Source: Streptomyces cinnamoneus (lineage in GTDB: Bacteria > Actinomycetota > Actinomycetes > Streptomycetales > Streptomycetaceae). From it: 64,000 nt of DNA. Of the stretch, positions 15,413 to 24,430 are shown one piece after another (positions within the stretch are counted from its first letter, which is position 1; each line of letters begins with the position of its first letter). The stretch spans positions 62,001 to 126,000 of the forward strand of contig NZ_BMVB01000006.1 of NCBI RefSeq assembly GCF_014650495.1, given 5' to 3'. The translations under genes were made by a program, and so were the position numbers. The notes under the pieces were generated by a model that was not told the origin of the DNA, ran no database searches, and saw only the letters and a list, made by a program, of their open reading frames with translations.

Positions 15413-16914
15413 CGGACACCCCCTGCGGCCAGGGCCATGACGGGGACGGTCTCCGGCACGGCGAAGGGCCGCGTCAGGCCGGACAGGTCGTGGTAGATGT
15501 CGCGGAAGGCGCTGATGGTCTGCCGGAGGGTGAACTGCTCGATGACGCGCAGCCGGGCGGCCTGCCCCATCTCGGCCCGCAGCGCCGGATCCCGCAGGAG
15601 CCGCAGCGCCGCCCGGGCCATGCTCTGCGGGTCGCGCGGCGGGACGACCAGTCCGCTGTCGCCCACCGCCTCGCGGACGCCGCCCACGTCGGTGGAGACG
15701 GTGGCCCGCCCGCACGACATGGCCTCGATGAGGGTGAAGGGGAAGCCTTCGCTGATGCTGGAGAGCATCACGACGTTGCCGGCCGCGTAGGCGTCGCGGA
15801 TGTCCTCGACGCGGCCCTCGAAGACGACGGCGCCGGCCACGCCCAGTTCGGCGGCGAGGGCCTCGCAGGCGGTGCGGTAGCCCTCGCCGCCGCGCGGGGT
15901 GCCGCCGAACAGGCGCAGCCGGGCGTCGGGTATCTCGGCCCGGACGAGCGCGAAGGCACGGATGAGGGTCTCCAGGCCCTTGATGGGGTCGACCCGTCCG
16001 GCCCAGCTCAGGGTCGGGACCTCCGGTTCCGGCCCGGCGGGCGGGAACGCGGCCGGGTCGACGCCGTTGTAGACGGTGCGGATGCGGCCGGGCGGGGTGC
16101 CGCCGTGCTCCTCCCAGCGGCGGTTGTAGCGGTTGCCGGGGGTGACGAGCGCCGCGCACCGGTAGCTCTCCTCGGCGAGCATCCTGAACAGCCCGAGCAT
16201 CAGTGCCTTGACCGGCCAGCGGTAGGGCTCGCTGCGGAAGCCGAGGTAGCGCTCGCGCAGGTAGATGCCGTGCTCGGTGAGGAGGAAGGGTGTGCCGTGG
16301 CGGTGGTGGGCGACGAGTCCGGGCAGGGTGGCCAGGCCCCCGCTGACGGCGTGGGTGATCCCTTCGGCGGGCGGCTGCGCGGCGAGCGGGCGCAGGGCGT
16401 GTTCCAGCAGGTCGGTGGCGGCCAGCGCGTCGTGGAGCGTGGGGCGCGCGGCGGCGGTGGCCAGACGGGGGCGGTTCCAGAGGCGGGCGAGCAGGCGGGC
16501 CGCCGGCTCGCTGCGCAGGGCGGCGAAGAGCGTGCCGCGGTCGGCGTGGTCGGCGAGCCGGTAGAAGCTGCGGGCGAAGTGCTGTTCCTGCGGGGGGTCG
16601 AGGAGGGCCAGCAGGAACTGCTCGTAGCAGGTGAGGAAGCGTTTCATCTCCCGGCCGCGGGGTACGCGGCCGGCCGGGGGCGTTCCCCACAGGGGGACGG
16701 TCTGGACGGCCCGGACGTGGGAGGGCAGCGGCCAGGCGAGCTGTTCGCGGCCGGTGCCGGTGACGGCGATGACGCGGAAGTCGACGTCCGGCATGCCCTG
16801 GACGAGCTGGTCGCACCAGACGCTGACCCCGCCGTGGCTGTGCGGATAGGTCCCCTCGGTGAGCAGGGTCACCGAGGGAGCGGCGGACGCCGTTTCGGCT
16901 GACGGTCCGTGCAT
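15409..16914 (-). CDS. PelF-like GT4 glycosyltransferase
   Basis: A 501-residue GT-B glycosyltransferase. The N-terminal LLTEGTYPHSHGGVSVWCDQ is the hallmark of PelF-type enzymes (EGTYPxxxGGVSxW), and the C-terminal half has the GT4 donor site: LSWAGRVDPIKGLETL, and the EX7E element in EGFPFTLIEAM followed by STDVGGVREAV. PelF polymerises UDP-GalNAc/GlcNAc in the cytoplasm during Pel synthesis; fungal Gtb3 of the galactosaminogalactan cluster is a GT4 as well. It lies 67 bp after the CE18-type deacetylase gene and is translationally coupled (GTGA) to the membrane protein after it. It is the likely polymerising enzyme of the operon. Confidence 0.86.
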   Translation of the reverse strand: MHGPSAETASAAPSVTLLTEGTYPHSHGGVSVWCDQLVQGMPDVDFRVIAVTGTGREQLAWPLPSHVRAVQTVPLWGTPPAGRVPRGREMKRFLTCYEQFLLALLDPPQEQHFARSFYRLADHADRGTLFAALRSEPAARLLARLWNRPRLATAAARPTLHDALAATDLLEHALRPLAAQPPAEGITHAVSGGLATLPGLVAHHRHGTPFLLTEHGIYLRERYLGFRSEPYRWPVKALMLGLFRMLAEESYRCAALVTPGNRYNRRWEEHGGTPPGRIRTVYNGVDPAAFPPAGPEPEVPTLSWAGRVDPIKGLETLIRAFALVRAEIPDARLRLFGGTPRGGEGYRTACEALAAELGVAGAVVFEGRVEDIRDAYAAGNVVMLSSISEGFPFTLIEAMSCGRATVSTDVGGVREAVGDSGLVVPPRDPQSMARAALRLLRDPALRAEMGQAARLRVIEQFTLRQTISAFRDIYHDLSGLTRPFAVPETVPVMALAAGGVR

Positions 16915-16981
16915 GGAAGTCGGTTCTCTCCAGAAGGCGGCGCGGCGACGGGACGGTGCTGCACGAAGCTGCCGGCCTGCC

Positions 16982-19150
16982 TCAGCGCCGGACCCTGTCG
17001 CCGGGCCCGTAGGGCACCCGGGCGGTGACGCCCCGGGGCACCGGGAGGGCGGCCGCGGGTGCCTGCACCCGGGTGGCCTTCCCCAGGAGGACGCGGGCCG
17101 CGGAGGTGGAGTCGGCCAGGGCGAAGGCGAGGGAGCCCTCGCCCGTGGCGGGCGCGGCCCAGCCGGAGCGGAGCCCGGCGTAGGCGGTTCCGAAGGGGAT
17201 GCGGCCGGTGCCCTGCACCTGGACGGTGCCGGTGGGCAGCGTCGCGCTGACGTCGACGCCGGCGGGCGCGGTGACGCTGATGTCCGCGCCGATGCGGTGG
17301 GCGCTCACCTTGCCCTCGCGGACGGCGGCGGCCCAGGCGGCGCGCTTGCGCAGCTCCGTCCCGATGTCCCGCATCCGGAGGTTGACCGGCGGGGTGCTGT
17401 CGGCGAAGAGACTGCGGTAGTCGGCGAGGATCTTCTCCAGCGCCTGGTAGCCGATGCGCTCCTCGGCGAGGTTGGACTGGTGGATGAAGTGCGGGCGCGG
17501 GTCGTTGGCGAGCACGTGGCCCAGGGCGATCCGGCTCTCCAGCGGCACGATGTAGTCGGTGTAGCCGGTGGAGGACGACAGGGGTGCCGGCAGGCAGGTG
17601 GTGGTGGCCGAGCCCTCGCACACGCCGCTGCCGCCGTCGGCCTTGCGGGTGTAGAGCCAGTTGTACTCGTCGACCTGCTCGGTGGCCTTGCCGGCGTTGT
17701 AGAAGATGTTCATGGGGTAGCGGGGCACCGTCAGGGAGGGCCCCACCCGGCGCTGTTCGCGCTCCCGCGAGCTGTCGCTGGCGAGCCAGGCGACCTGGGT
17801 CTGGGTGAGGGCGGGCGCGAGCTCGGGGTTGTCCTCGGGCTGCTGCGGCGCGGTCTTCAGGCCGGAGTGCTCGCCGGTGACCAGTTCGTCCTTGTCGACG
17901 GCCAGGCCCTGCCGGGCCGCCCAGCCCCGGTTGTCGTCGATCTGGGCGGTGATGGTGGCGCGGCTGGTCCAGCGGGTGCGGCCCAGCAGGTCGGTGGCGC
18001 ACTTCCACGGCACGACGGAGGTGTTCTGCAGGCAGCCGAGGAAGGGGTGGTTGTAGGTGTGGTCGATCCAGCGGTAGGCGCTCTGGTCGGCGACCAGCTG
18101 CCGGGCGAGCGGGTCGGAGCCGGCGTGGGCCTCCTTGTAGCCCTCGCTGCCGCCGCCGTTGAAGGCCAGGTCCAGGGTGAGGCCGTGGTCGCGGGACCAC
18201 TGCCCGGCGTACTGGGCGTCGGCGGCGGTCATCCGGATCGGGTCGTTCTCCGGGTGGGTGCCCGGCGGGCAGTCGACGTCGCCCGGGGTGCAGTTGAGCT
18301 GGGAGTCCCACCGGTCGTCGGAGCCGAAGACGTCGTCGACGTGGACGGCGAAGTAGTTGCGGGAGGCGCCCAGGTGGACGCCCTGGGTCAGCCACTCCAC
18401 GATGCCGCGCGAGAGCAGCCGGAACTGGCTCTGGTACTGGTTGTAGACGAAGGTGACGACCAGTTCGCTGCGGCCGTCGTGGGTGTACTGGCCGACCAGT
18501 GAGCCGCGCCGGGACCCGTCGGGGACGGGGGCGTCGAGGTAGCTGGTGTAGGTCGCTCCGTCCGGCTGCCGGTCGAGCGGAGCGGCGAGGTAGCCGTAGC
18601 TCTCGTTCACACCGGTGTCGTTGTCCTCGAAAGGAACGTTTTTTCTGAGGTAGGCGAACGGCCCGGCAGCCCCTTCGGCGGTGACCTGCGCGGTCCGGCC
18701 GTCCAGGGACCCGGCGTGCACGGTGGTCAGGCCGACCGCCGGGCGAGCGTAGGTGTAGGCGTCCACCTGCCGGATGCCGAACCGTTTCTCGTATCCGGCG
18801 ACGGCCGCCATCTCCGCCGATCCGTCCCCGAACGGATTGTCGTTGGGCAGCACCACGCCCTGGTACTTGGCGCGGGGCCTGCCGTCCACGGTGTCGCTCA
18901 GGAAGGCGTCGTCGATGCGCGGCCGCCCCCGGTCGCCCAGGTCGACCCTGGTGTACGGGGTGCCGGCGGCATCGAGTTCGGCGCGGATCGCCTCGACGGC
19001 CGGGCCGCCGTCGTCGACGACGAGAACGCGCAGGTCGACGCGGGGTACGGCCGCTGCGGCCTGCGCGCCCTGCGCGCCGGCGGCGGGCAGGCCCACCGCC
19101 AGCAGGACGGCCGCGGCCAAGCCCGCGACCGGACGGGATGAACGCCCCAT
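16982..19150 (-). CDS. Secreted CE18-type (Agd3/PelA-like) polysaccharide deacetylase
   Basis: A 722-residue secreted protein: signal peptide (AAAVLLAVGLPAAGAQG, cut near residue 30), an N-terminal Rossmann-like region starting RVDLRVLVVDD, then a deacetylase domain. Metal-site motifs are clear: VHVDDVF (residues 269-275, motif 1) and DHTYNHPF (His364 and His368, motif 2, HxxxH). This combination and the large size fit Agd3, which deacetylates fungal galactosaminogalactan, and the related PelA domain. GGGGGAG lies six bases before ATG 19150. As first gene of the eight-gene operon it is preceded by a long non-coding stretch. It probably makes the secreted aminosugar polymer cationic by removing acetyl groups outside the cell; substrate inferred. 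Confidence 0.84.
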   Translation of the reverse strand: MGRSSRPVAGLAAAVLLAVGLPAAGAQGAQAAAAVPRVDLRVLVVDDGGPAVEAIRAELDAAGTPYTRVDLGDRGRPRIDDAFLSDTVDGRPRAKYQGVVLPNDNPFGDGSAEMAAVAGYEKRFGIRQVDAYTYARPAVGLTTVHAGSLDGRTAQVTAEGAAGPFAYLRKNVPFEDNDTGVNESYGYLAAPLDRQPDGATYTSYLDAPVPDGSRRGSLVGQYTHDGRSELVVTFVYNQYQSQFRLLSRGIVEWLTQGVHLGASRNYFAVHVDDVFGSDDRWDSQLNCTPGDVDCPPGTHPENDPIRMTAADAQYAGQWSRDHGLTLDLAFNGGGSEGYKEAHAGSDPLARQLVADQSAYRWIDHTYNHPFLGCLQNTSVVPWKCATDLLGRTRWTSRATITAQIDDNRGWAARQGLAVDKDELVTGEHSGLKTAPQQPEDNPELAPALTQTQVAWLASDSSREREQRRVGPSLTVPRYPMNIFYNAGKATEQVDEYNWLYTRKADGGSGVCEGSATTTCLPAPLSSSTGYTDYIVPLESRIALGHVLANDPRPHFIHQSNLAEERIGYQALEKILADYRSLFADSTPPVNLRMRDIGTELRKRAAWAAAVREGKVSAHRIGADISVTAPAGVDVSATLPTGTVQVQGTGRIPFGTAYAGLRSGWAAPATGEGSLAFALADSTSAARVLLGKATRVQAPAAALPVPRGVTARVPYGPGDRVRR

Positions 19151-19919
19151 GTGCTTCTCCCCCCAAGGAACGGACGTCGCGCATGCGGCGCGCGGCATCC
19201 GTGTGCATGACGTGTGCGCGGGACGCCGGCCGGGCGTCCGGAGCACATCGAATAGGTCCCCACCTCATGGCTCCGTTGGCGGCCGGGCTCCCCCTACCGG
19301 CCGGCCGTTCCTCCCCTGCCACGGACCGGGTGCCGATGCCCCGTTCCGGGCCGCGCGGCCGGAGCCCGGCCGCACCACGATGACGCGGGCTCCGGGCACG
19401 GACGTGCTCCGGCACCGGGAGGCTCGACCGCCTCCCGACCGCTCAGCCATATAGTGCGTCATGCCCGAACCCCCACGCGCGGCGCACTGGGCAGTAGCCC
19501 CGGGGGCCCGGAGGATTGCTGGCCGAAAGTTGCCACCGCTCCGGACGGCCTCCTCACCTGGACGATCCGCCCAGAGGGGGGATCACGTCCGATGTGACCT
19601 GTGTCAACTTCCGTATACAACGTGCCGGGAGTCGCGTGCAGGGGCGGACGACACAGGCGGCCCCTGCGTTCCTGATCGTCGGGAGATCGGCCGAATGACG
19701 GCTGTCCGATATGCCGGTTGCACCAGGCATTCGTCCCATGCGCGGGTCACGTTCCGCCCGCCGCCCGGCGGACGGAAGGGCCCGCACCCCCGCCGCGCCG
19801 GGAGCCGCCGGATACGGAATCACCCTTCCGGGTCCGGGGTGTCGCGAGTCAACCAGGCTTTTCCGAGGGGACGTTGTTTCTTGAGGCCATGGGGCGGGCG
19901 GAAATCGGAGGGAACAGGG
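19151..19919. other. Long non-coding region between divergent genes
   Basis: No frame here has convincing coding character. It must hold the promoters of the polysaccharide operon (leftward) and of the substrate-binding protein (rightward). Visible elements: a TATAGT hexamer at about 19451 and an inverted repeat TCAC-N7-GTGA near 19576. At 769 bp it is long for this genome type and suggests complex regulation or an undetected RNA. Confidence 0.5.
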
Positions 19920-21116
19920 GTGGCTGTGCACCGGACGGAAGGCTTGTGCATCGGGGCCGTCGTGCCGCGGACGGGGCGGCTGGCCCGGCTGGGGGATCCC
20001 CTGGCCTTCGTACTGGAGCGGCTGGCACCCCGGCTGACGCACCTCGCGCACGGCTCGCGCCGTCTCCCCCTCCGGCTGGCCTGGCGCGACAGCCGCTCGG
20101 ACGCCGACGGGGCGCGCCGGGCGGTCGCCGAACTCGTCCGGGACGAAGGGGTGCAGGCGGTGGTGACCACGGACGGCACCCGGGTGCTGCCCGCGGTGGC
20201 CGACTCCTGCGAGGTCCTGGGCATCCCCTGCGTGTCGACGGCGTTCCCCTGGCAGACCTACCTGCTCGGCAGGGGGGCCGAGCCCGCAGCCCGCCCCTTC
20301 CGCTGGACCTACCACTTCGCCTGGGGCCTGGACGACATCGCGGCGGTCTTCGCCGAGATGTGGGAACGCGTGGGACCGCGGCGGACGGTCGGCTGCCTGT
20401 GGAACGACGGTCCGCAGGGCCACTCCCTGCGCCACCCCCGCCACGGCTTCGTCCCCGTGGCGACCGCGCGCGGGCACACCCTCGTCGACCCCGGCGGCTA
20501 CCGCGAGCCGGCCACCGGCTTCGAGCAGTGCGTGCGCCGGTTCCAGGAGGCCGGGGCCGACGTCGTCACGAGCGCGGCCACCGTCGAGGACCTGGCGCTC
20601 TTCCACCGGCAGGCCCACGAGGCCGGGCTGCGCCCACGGCTGATCACCTGCTCGCGGTGGCTGGCCCAGCCCCGCGCGAGCCCCCACACGGACGGGCTGG
20701 CGAACACCCGGATCGCCACCCTCGTCTACTGGTCGCCGCGCCACCCCTTCCGCTCGTCCGTCGACGACACCACCGCGGCCGCGCTGGCCCGGGACTACCG
20801 CCGCAGCACGGGCAAACCCTGGCTCCAGCTGCTCGGCCCCGCGCACGCCCTGCTGGAGGTGGCCGCCCACGCCCTGGCCACGGCGGCCGACCCCACCGAC
20901 CGCCGGGCGGTCGCCGAGGCCCTGGGCCGCACCCGGCTGGACACGGTCGCCGGCCCGCTCGACTTCACGTGCGGGCCCACGCCCAACGTGGCGCTGCTGC
21001 CGCTGATCGGCGGCCAGTGGCGCCCGGGCCCGGGCCGGCAGCCCGAGCTCGCAGTGGTCACCAACACACGGCTGCCGGGCGTCGCCCCCGACGCACGGCT
21101 CACGGTCGGGCTGTAG
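19920..21116 (+). CDS. Periplasmic-binding-protein fold protein (Peripla_BP_6-like) without signal peptide
   Basis: A 398-residue protein with the type I substrate-binding fold of branched-chain amino acid (LivJ-like) receptors: CIGAVVPRTGRLARLGDP at the start, AVVTTDGTRVLPAVAD and CVSTAFPW in the first lobe, RTVGCLWNDGPQGHSL and FQEAGADVVTSAATVEDL in the hinge and second lobe, and a closing LPLIGGQWRPG. The GTG at 19920 has GGAGGG eight bases upstream; it begins directly with the first strand, leaving no signal peptide or lipobox, and the longer open frame is not plausible coding. It may be a cytosolic ligand sensor. No permease or ATPase genes are nearby. Role unknown. Confidence 0.72.
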   Translation: MAVHRTEGLCIGAVVPRTGRLARLGDPLAFVLERLAPRLTHLAHGSRRLPLRLAWRDSRSDADGARRAVAELVRDEGVQAVVTTDGTRVLPAVADSCEVLGIPCVSTAFPWQTYLLGRGAEPAARPFRWTYHFAWGLDDIAAVFAEMWERVGPRRTVGCLWNDGPQGHSLRHPRHGFVPVATARGHTLVDPGGYREPATGFEQCVRRFQEAGADVVTSAATVEDLALFHRQAHEAGLRPRLITCSRWLAQPRASPHTDGLANTRIATLVYWSPRHPFRSSVDDTTAAALARDYRRSTGKPWLQLLGPAHALLEVAAHALATAADPTDRRAVAEALGRTRLDTVAGPLDFTCGPTPNVALLPLIGGQWRPGPGRQPELAVVTNTRLPGVAPDARLTVGL

Positions 21117-21143
21117 ACCGGGGGCGCCCGGGGTGGGGCCGCC

Positions 21144-22073
21144 TCAGACGACCGCGAGGACGATCTTTCCGGTGAGGTGGCCGTGCTCGCTCGCGCGCTG
21201 CGCCTCCGCGGCCTGGCTCAGCGGGTAGACGCGATGCACGGGCAGCTGGAGGATGCCGGCCTCGTGCAGGGCGAGCGCCGCGCCCAGGGCGGTCGCGGTC
21301 TGGGCGCTCGGGCCGGAGCTGAAGCGCACGCCGTGGCGGCGGGCGCCCTCGGCATCGGCGATGGTCACCACCCGGTCGGGCCCGCCGGTCAGTTCGACCG
21401 ACACCCCGACGGCGTCTCCCTTGCCGACGGCGTCCAGCGCCGCGTCCACCCCCTCCGGGGCGGCCTCCCGCACGCGGTCGGCGAGCCCTTCCCCGTAGGC
21501 GACGGGGATCGCGCCGAGGCCCCGCAGGTACGCGTGGTTGGACTCGCTCGCGGTGCCGATCACCCGGATGCCCCGGGCCCGCGCGAACTGCACCGCCAGC
21601 GTGCCCACGCCTCCGGCGGCGCCGTGGACGATCAGCGTCTCCTCCTCGCTGAGCCGCAGCGCGTCCAGGGTGCGCCAGGCCGTCTCGGCCGCCACCGGCA
21701 GGGCCGCCCCCTCCTCCCAGGCCAGTGAGAGCGGCTTGACGACGAGCTCGGCGGCCGACGCCAGGGCCTGCTCGGCATAGGCGCCGGTGACCGTGCGGCC
21801 GAGGACCGCGTCCCCGGCCCGCACCTCCGTCACCCCCTCGCCGACCGCCTCGACGAGGCCGGACGCCTCCAGTCCGGGCACGTGCGGCAGGTCGAGGGGG
21901 AACAGCTCGGCGAGGGCACCGCTGCGGAGTTTGTGGTCGATCGGGTTGACCCCGGCACAGCGGACGGCGACCCGGACCTGCCCCGGCCCCGGGGCGGGCA
22001 GGTCGGTGTCGACGAGCCGGAGCACGTCGGCGGGGCCGTAGGCATCGAAGGTGACGGCCTTGATCATGGTCAT
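21144..22073 (-). CDS. NADP-dependent zinc-free quinone oxidoreductase (MDR family)
   Basis: A 309-residue medium-chain dehydrogenase/reductase of the QOR type. The groES-like N-terminal domain has AVRCAGVNPIDHKLRSG and LPHVPGLEASGLVEAVG; the nucleotide-binding loop is VHGAAGGVGTLAVQFAR (about residues 148-164). The catalytic and structural zinc cysteines of alcohol dehydrogenases are missing, as expected for quinone or enone reductases. ATG at 22073 follows a GGTGA element. It lies 67 bp after an SRPBCC gene on the same strand and probably shares its transcript. Confidence 0.88.
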   Translation of the reverse strand: MTMIKAVTFDAYGPADVLRLVDTDLPAPGPGQVRVAVRCAGVNPIDHKLRSGALAELFPLDLPHVPGLEASGLVEAVGEGVTEVRAGDAVLGRTVTGAYAEQALASAAELVVKPLSLAWEEGAALPVAAETAWRTLDALRLSEEETLIVHGAAGGVGTLAVQFARARGIRVIGTASESNHAYLRGLGAIPVAYGEGLADRVREAAPEGVDAALDAVGKGDAVGVSVELTGGPDRVVTIADAEGARRHGVRFSSGPSAQTATALGAALALHEAGILQLPVHRVYPLSQAAEAQRASEHGHLTGKIVLAVV

Positions 22074-22140
22074 GGAATCACCATCATCGAAAACGGGGCG
22101 TTTCCGTGCCAGGCTGGCCGCTGTTTCCCCGAATCCGGGA

Positions 22141-22674
22141 TTACGCGCGTTCTTCGGCGAGGTGTTTGACGCCGTCGAGCGTGGCCCGTATGCCGGTGCG
22201 CAGGTCGCCCAGGCGCGCCTGCACGATCTCCTTCTCCCGCTCCGGCTCGCGGTCGATCGCCAGGTTGAGCCCGGAACGGGCCGGGCCGATGCGCCCGGAG
22301 TGGCTGAGCACGGTGCCGCCGTCGGCCGCCCGGAGCTCGAACGTCCAGGTGGCGAGCGGGCGGGCGGGGTCGGTGGGCTCCTCCCCGTACCGGCCCTCCG
22401 GGTCGATGACCTCCCAGGCGAAGCGCCGCTCCGGCTCCAGCACGGCCACCCGGGAGACGGTGCGCCACTCCAGGCCCGCCACGGGGTGCCGGTTGTAGCC
22501 GGCGAACTGCGCGCCCAGTACCGGCCCGGTGGCGCCGTCCAGCCATTCGGTGCGCTGGAGTTCGGGGCTGAGCCTGGCGGGCAGCGCGATGTCGGTCACC
22601 AGCCGCCAGACATCGGAGGGTGCCGCCTTGATGTGGATCTCTTCGTGAACACTCGGGCCGTCCGCGTACCGCAT
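22141..22674 (-). CDS. SRPBCC-family (polyketide cyclase/START-like) protein
   Basis: A 177-residue helix-grip protein. The N-terminal VHEEIHIKAAPSDVWRLVTD is the standard start of Polyketide_cyc2/SRPBCC domains, followed by beta strands (FAGYNRHPVAGLEWRTVSRV, FAWEVIDPEG, WTFELRAADGGTVLSHS) and a long C-terminal helix (REPEREKEIVQARLGDLRTG). Such proteins bind a hydrophobic ligand in a cavity; the ligand here is unknown. It lies between a 2OG-Fe dioxygenase-like gene (33-bp gap upstream) and a quinone oxidoreductase, and the three may be one transcription unit. Confidence 0.82.
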   Translation of the reverse strand: MRYADGPSVHEEIHIKAAPSDVWRLVTDIALPARLSPELQRTEWLDGATGPVLGAQFAGYNRHPVAGLEWRTVSRVAVLEPERRFAWEVIDPEGRYGEEPTDPARPLATWTFELRAADGGTVLSHSGRIGPARSGLNLAIDREPEREKEIVQARLGDLRTGIRATLDGVKHLAEERA

Positions 22675-22706
22675 GGGGTCTCCTGCCTCCTGCGCATGAC
22701 AAGTAG

Positions 22707-23477
22707 TCAGGAACAGTGTGCCTCCGACGGCGGCTCGGGGCTGTGGCGGGCGTCACCGCGGAAGAAGTCGACGAGGAGCATGTCGCGCAGGCCCGTGCGG
22801 GACCCCGGGGCGGGCCGCAGCGGTGAGACGCCGTGCAGGACGCGCCGGTCGTCGAGGACGATCGTCTCCAGGGGCGCGGTCAGCACCGTCCGGTGGAGGG
22901 GCTGCCGTCGCAGGTCGTACAGGCAGGACTCGGCGCCGCGCACGTTCTCCCGCAGGATCAGCACCTGGGCCACGTAGCAGTGTCCGTCCCGGTGGATGCC
23001 CTCGGGGGTGGGGTGTCCCTCGGCCCCGGCGGTGGCCGTGATGCGGATCTGATGGACGCCGCAGGTGTCGATGCCGGTGCGGGGGCCGGGCAGGCGGTCC
23101 CAGAGGGTGCGGACGACCGCGCGCAGGGCCGGTCCGTCCGCGACGGCGTCGCGCAACGGGGCGAACATGCGGTCCACGCCGCCGTTCACGCTGTTCACGG
23201 TGCGTTCCTGGAAGAAGGCGGCGTGCGGCAGGCGCTCCAGGCGGTCGCCGAGGATGCGGAACCGGCCGTAGCGGCGGAAGCGGTAGGGGGCGGCGGCCGT
23301 GCCCAGGTGGGGGTCGGCGGGCAGGTCGTTCCAGGACTCGGTGAACCGTGTCACCGGGCCCCGGGGTATCGCCGCGAGTGCCGAGGTGAGCAGGACGGGG
23401 GTGTGGTGCACGAAGGGGGGCGAGGGCCGGGAGGCGGACGCGGGGATTCCGGGAGCGCTGAGGGGGGTCGCGGTCAT
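22707..23477 (-). CDS. 2OG-Fe(II) dioxygenase family protein (PF10014-like)
   Basis: A 256-residue protein of the 2OG-Fe dioxygenase family that includes the isoleucine hydroxylase IDO. The iron site is visible as GIHRDGHCYV (His and Asp of HxD) and the distal His in RRVLHGVSPL, followed by the 2-oxoglutarate Arg in SRTGLRDMLLVDFF. ATG at 23477 has AAGGA four to five bases ahead; the frame is open further but the extension is unlike coding sequence. Members hydroxylate free amino acids or related small molecules; substrate not predictable. Start of a possible three-gene unit with the SRPBCC and quinone oxidoreductase genes. Confidence 0.8.
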   Translation of the reverse strand: MTATPLSAPGIPASASRPSPPFVHHTPVLLTSALAAIPRGPVTRFTESWNDLPADPHLGTAAAPYRFRRYGRFRILGDRLERLPHAAFFQERTVNSVNGGVDRMFAPLRDAVADGPALRAVVRTLWDRLPGPRTGIDTCGVHQIRITATAGAEGHPTPEGIHRDGHCYVAQVLILRENVRGAESCLYDLRRQPLHRTVLTAPLETIVLDDRRVLHGVSPLRPAPGSRTGLRDMLLVDFFRGDARHSPEPPSEAHCS

Positions 23478-23683
23478 GGTGTCCTTGCTTCCGTACAGAC
23501 CTGGTGGGGAGAGCACCACCGGAGTGCACGACGAGCCGCTCCGCGCATGACGCATCCCCCCGTTCACGCGTGCTGCGTGGCACCACGGTACCGGGCGGCC
23601 CCCGTTCGTCCAGGCGACCCGCAACGCGCCGGGGCGGACGGTGAGTTCATGTGGCGTACACCGTCGTGGGGGATCCTCGGGGG

Positions 23684-24430
23684 GTGAGTGCTGTGTTCGT
23701 CGTCTCGGTGCACGACGTCGCCCCCTGGAGCTTCGCGGCCGGCCGCCGGTGGCTGGACGATCTGGATGCGCGGGGGGTGCCGGCGACGCTGCTGCTCGTG
23801 CCGGGGCCTTGGCGCGGCCCGCGGTTGCCGCAGGACGCGGCCCTGGTGCGGTGGCTGCACGACGCCCGCGGGCGCGGGCACGAGCTCGCGCTGCACGGCT
23901 ACGTCCACCGGGCCGTGCCCGGCGGCCCCTTGCCGCGCCGGTGGGTGAACGCCGTGGTGGCGCGGGGGTGTGCCGAGTTCTGTGCGCTGGACGAGCGGGC
24001 GGCGCACGACCGGCTGACGAGCGGGCTGGCCGCCCTGGCCTCGGTGGGCATCGTCCCGGAGGGCTTCACTCCGCCGGGGTGGCTCGCCTCGCCGGGGAGT
24101 GTGGCGGCGCTGCGCGGCCTGGGCCTGGAGTACACGACGAGCCACCTGGCGGTGCACGACCTGCGCACCGGCCGCCGCCACCGCATGCCCGCGCTCTCCC
24201 ACCGCCCGGGAGGTCTCGGCGAGGGGGTGGGTGCCCGGCTGATGCCGGCGGCGGCCCGCCGCTGGTCGGTGCGGGGCAAGGCGTTCCGCATCGCGCTGCA
24301 CCCGGCGGACCTGGACCGTCCCGGGCTGCGGGAGCGCGCCCTGGAGGCCGTCGACCTGGCCCTTGCGGCGGGGGCGCGCCCGTGCACGTACGCCGGGCTG
24401 GTCCGCGCGGCCCGGCGGGCCGCGACGTGA
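23684..24430 (+). CDS. DUF2334-type polysaccharide deacetylase
   Basis: A 248-residue cytoplasmic NodB-like deacetylase of the DUF2334 group. The metal-binding motif is VVSVHDVAPW at the N-terminus (HD), with the second motif ELALHGYVHR (HxxxH) and the downstream FTPPGWL and FRIALHPADLD blocks, the last containing the late catalytic His. GTG at 23684 starts just before the first motif; a GTG at 23651 is possible. Its stop overlaps the following GT4 by 4 bp (GTGA), so the two probably act in sequence: the glycosyltransferase adds an N-acetylated sugar to an acceptor and this enzyme deacetylates it (as in mycothiol or GPI-like pathways). That pathway link is inferred. Confidence 0.84.
   Translation: MSAVFVVSVHDVAPWSFAAGRRWLDDLDARGVPATLLLVPGPWRGPRLPQDAALVRWLHDARGRGHELALHGYVHRAVPGGPLPRRWVNAVVARGCAEFCALDERAAHDRLTSGLAALASVGIVPEGFTPPGWLASPGSVAALRGLGLEYTTSHLAVHDLRTGRRHRMPALSHRPGGLGEGVGARLMPAAARRWSVRGKAFRIALHPADLDRPGLRERALEAVDLALAAGARPCTYAGLVRAARRAAT

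Noticed and set aside
19461-19919. Longer start for the substrate-binding protein with an extra 153 residues
   Set aside because: The extension is Arg/Pro/Gly-rich without fold features, while GTG 19920 has a good GGAGGG and begins at the first strand of the domain.
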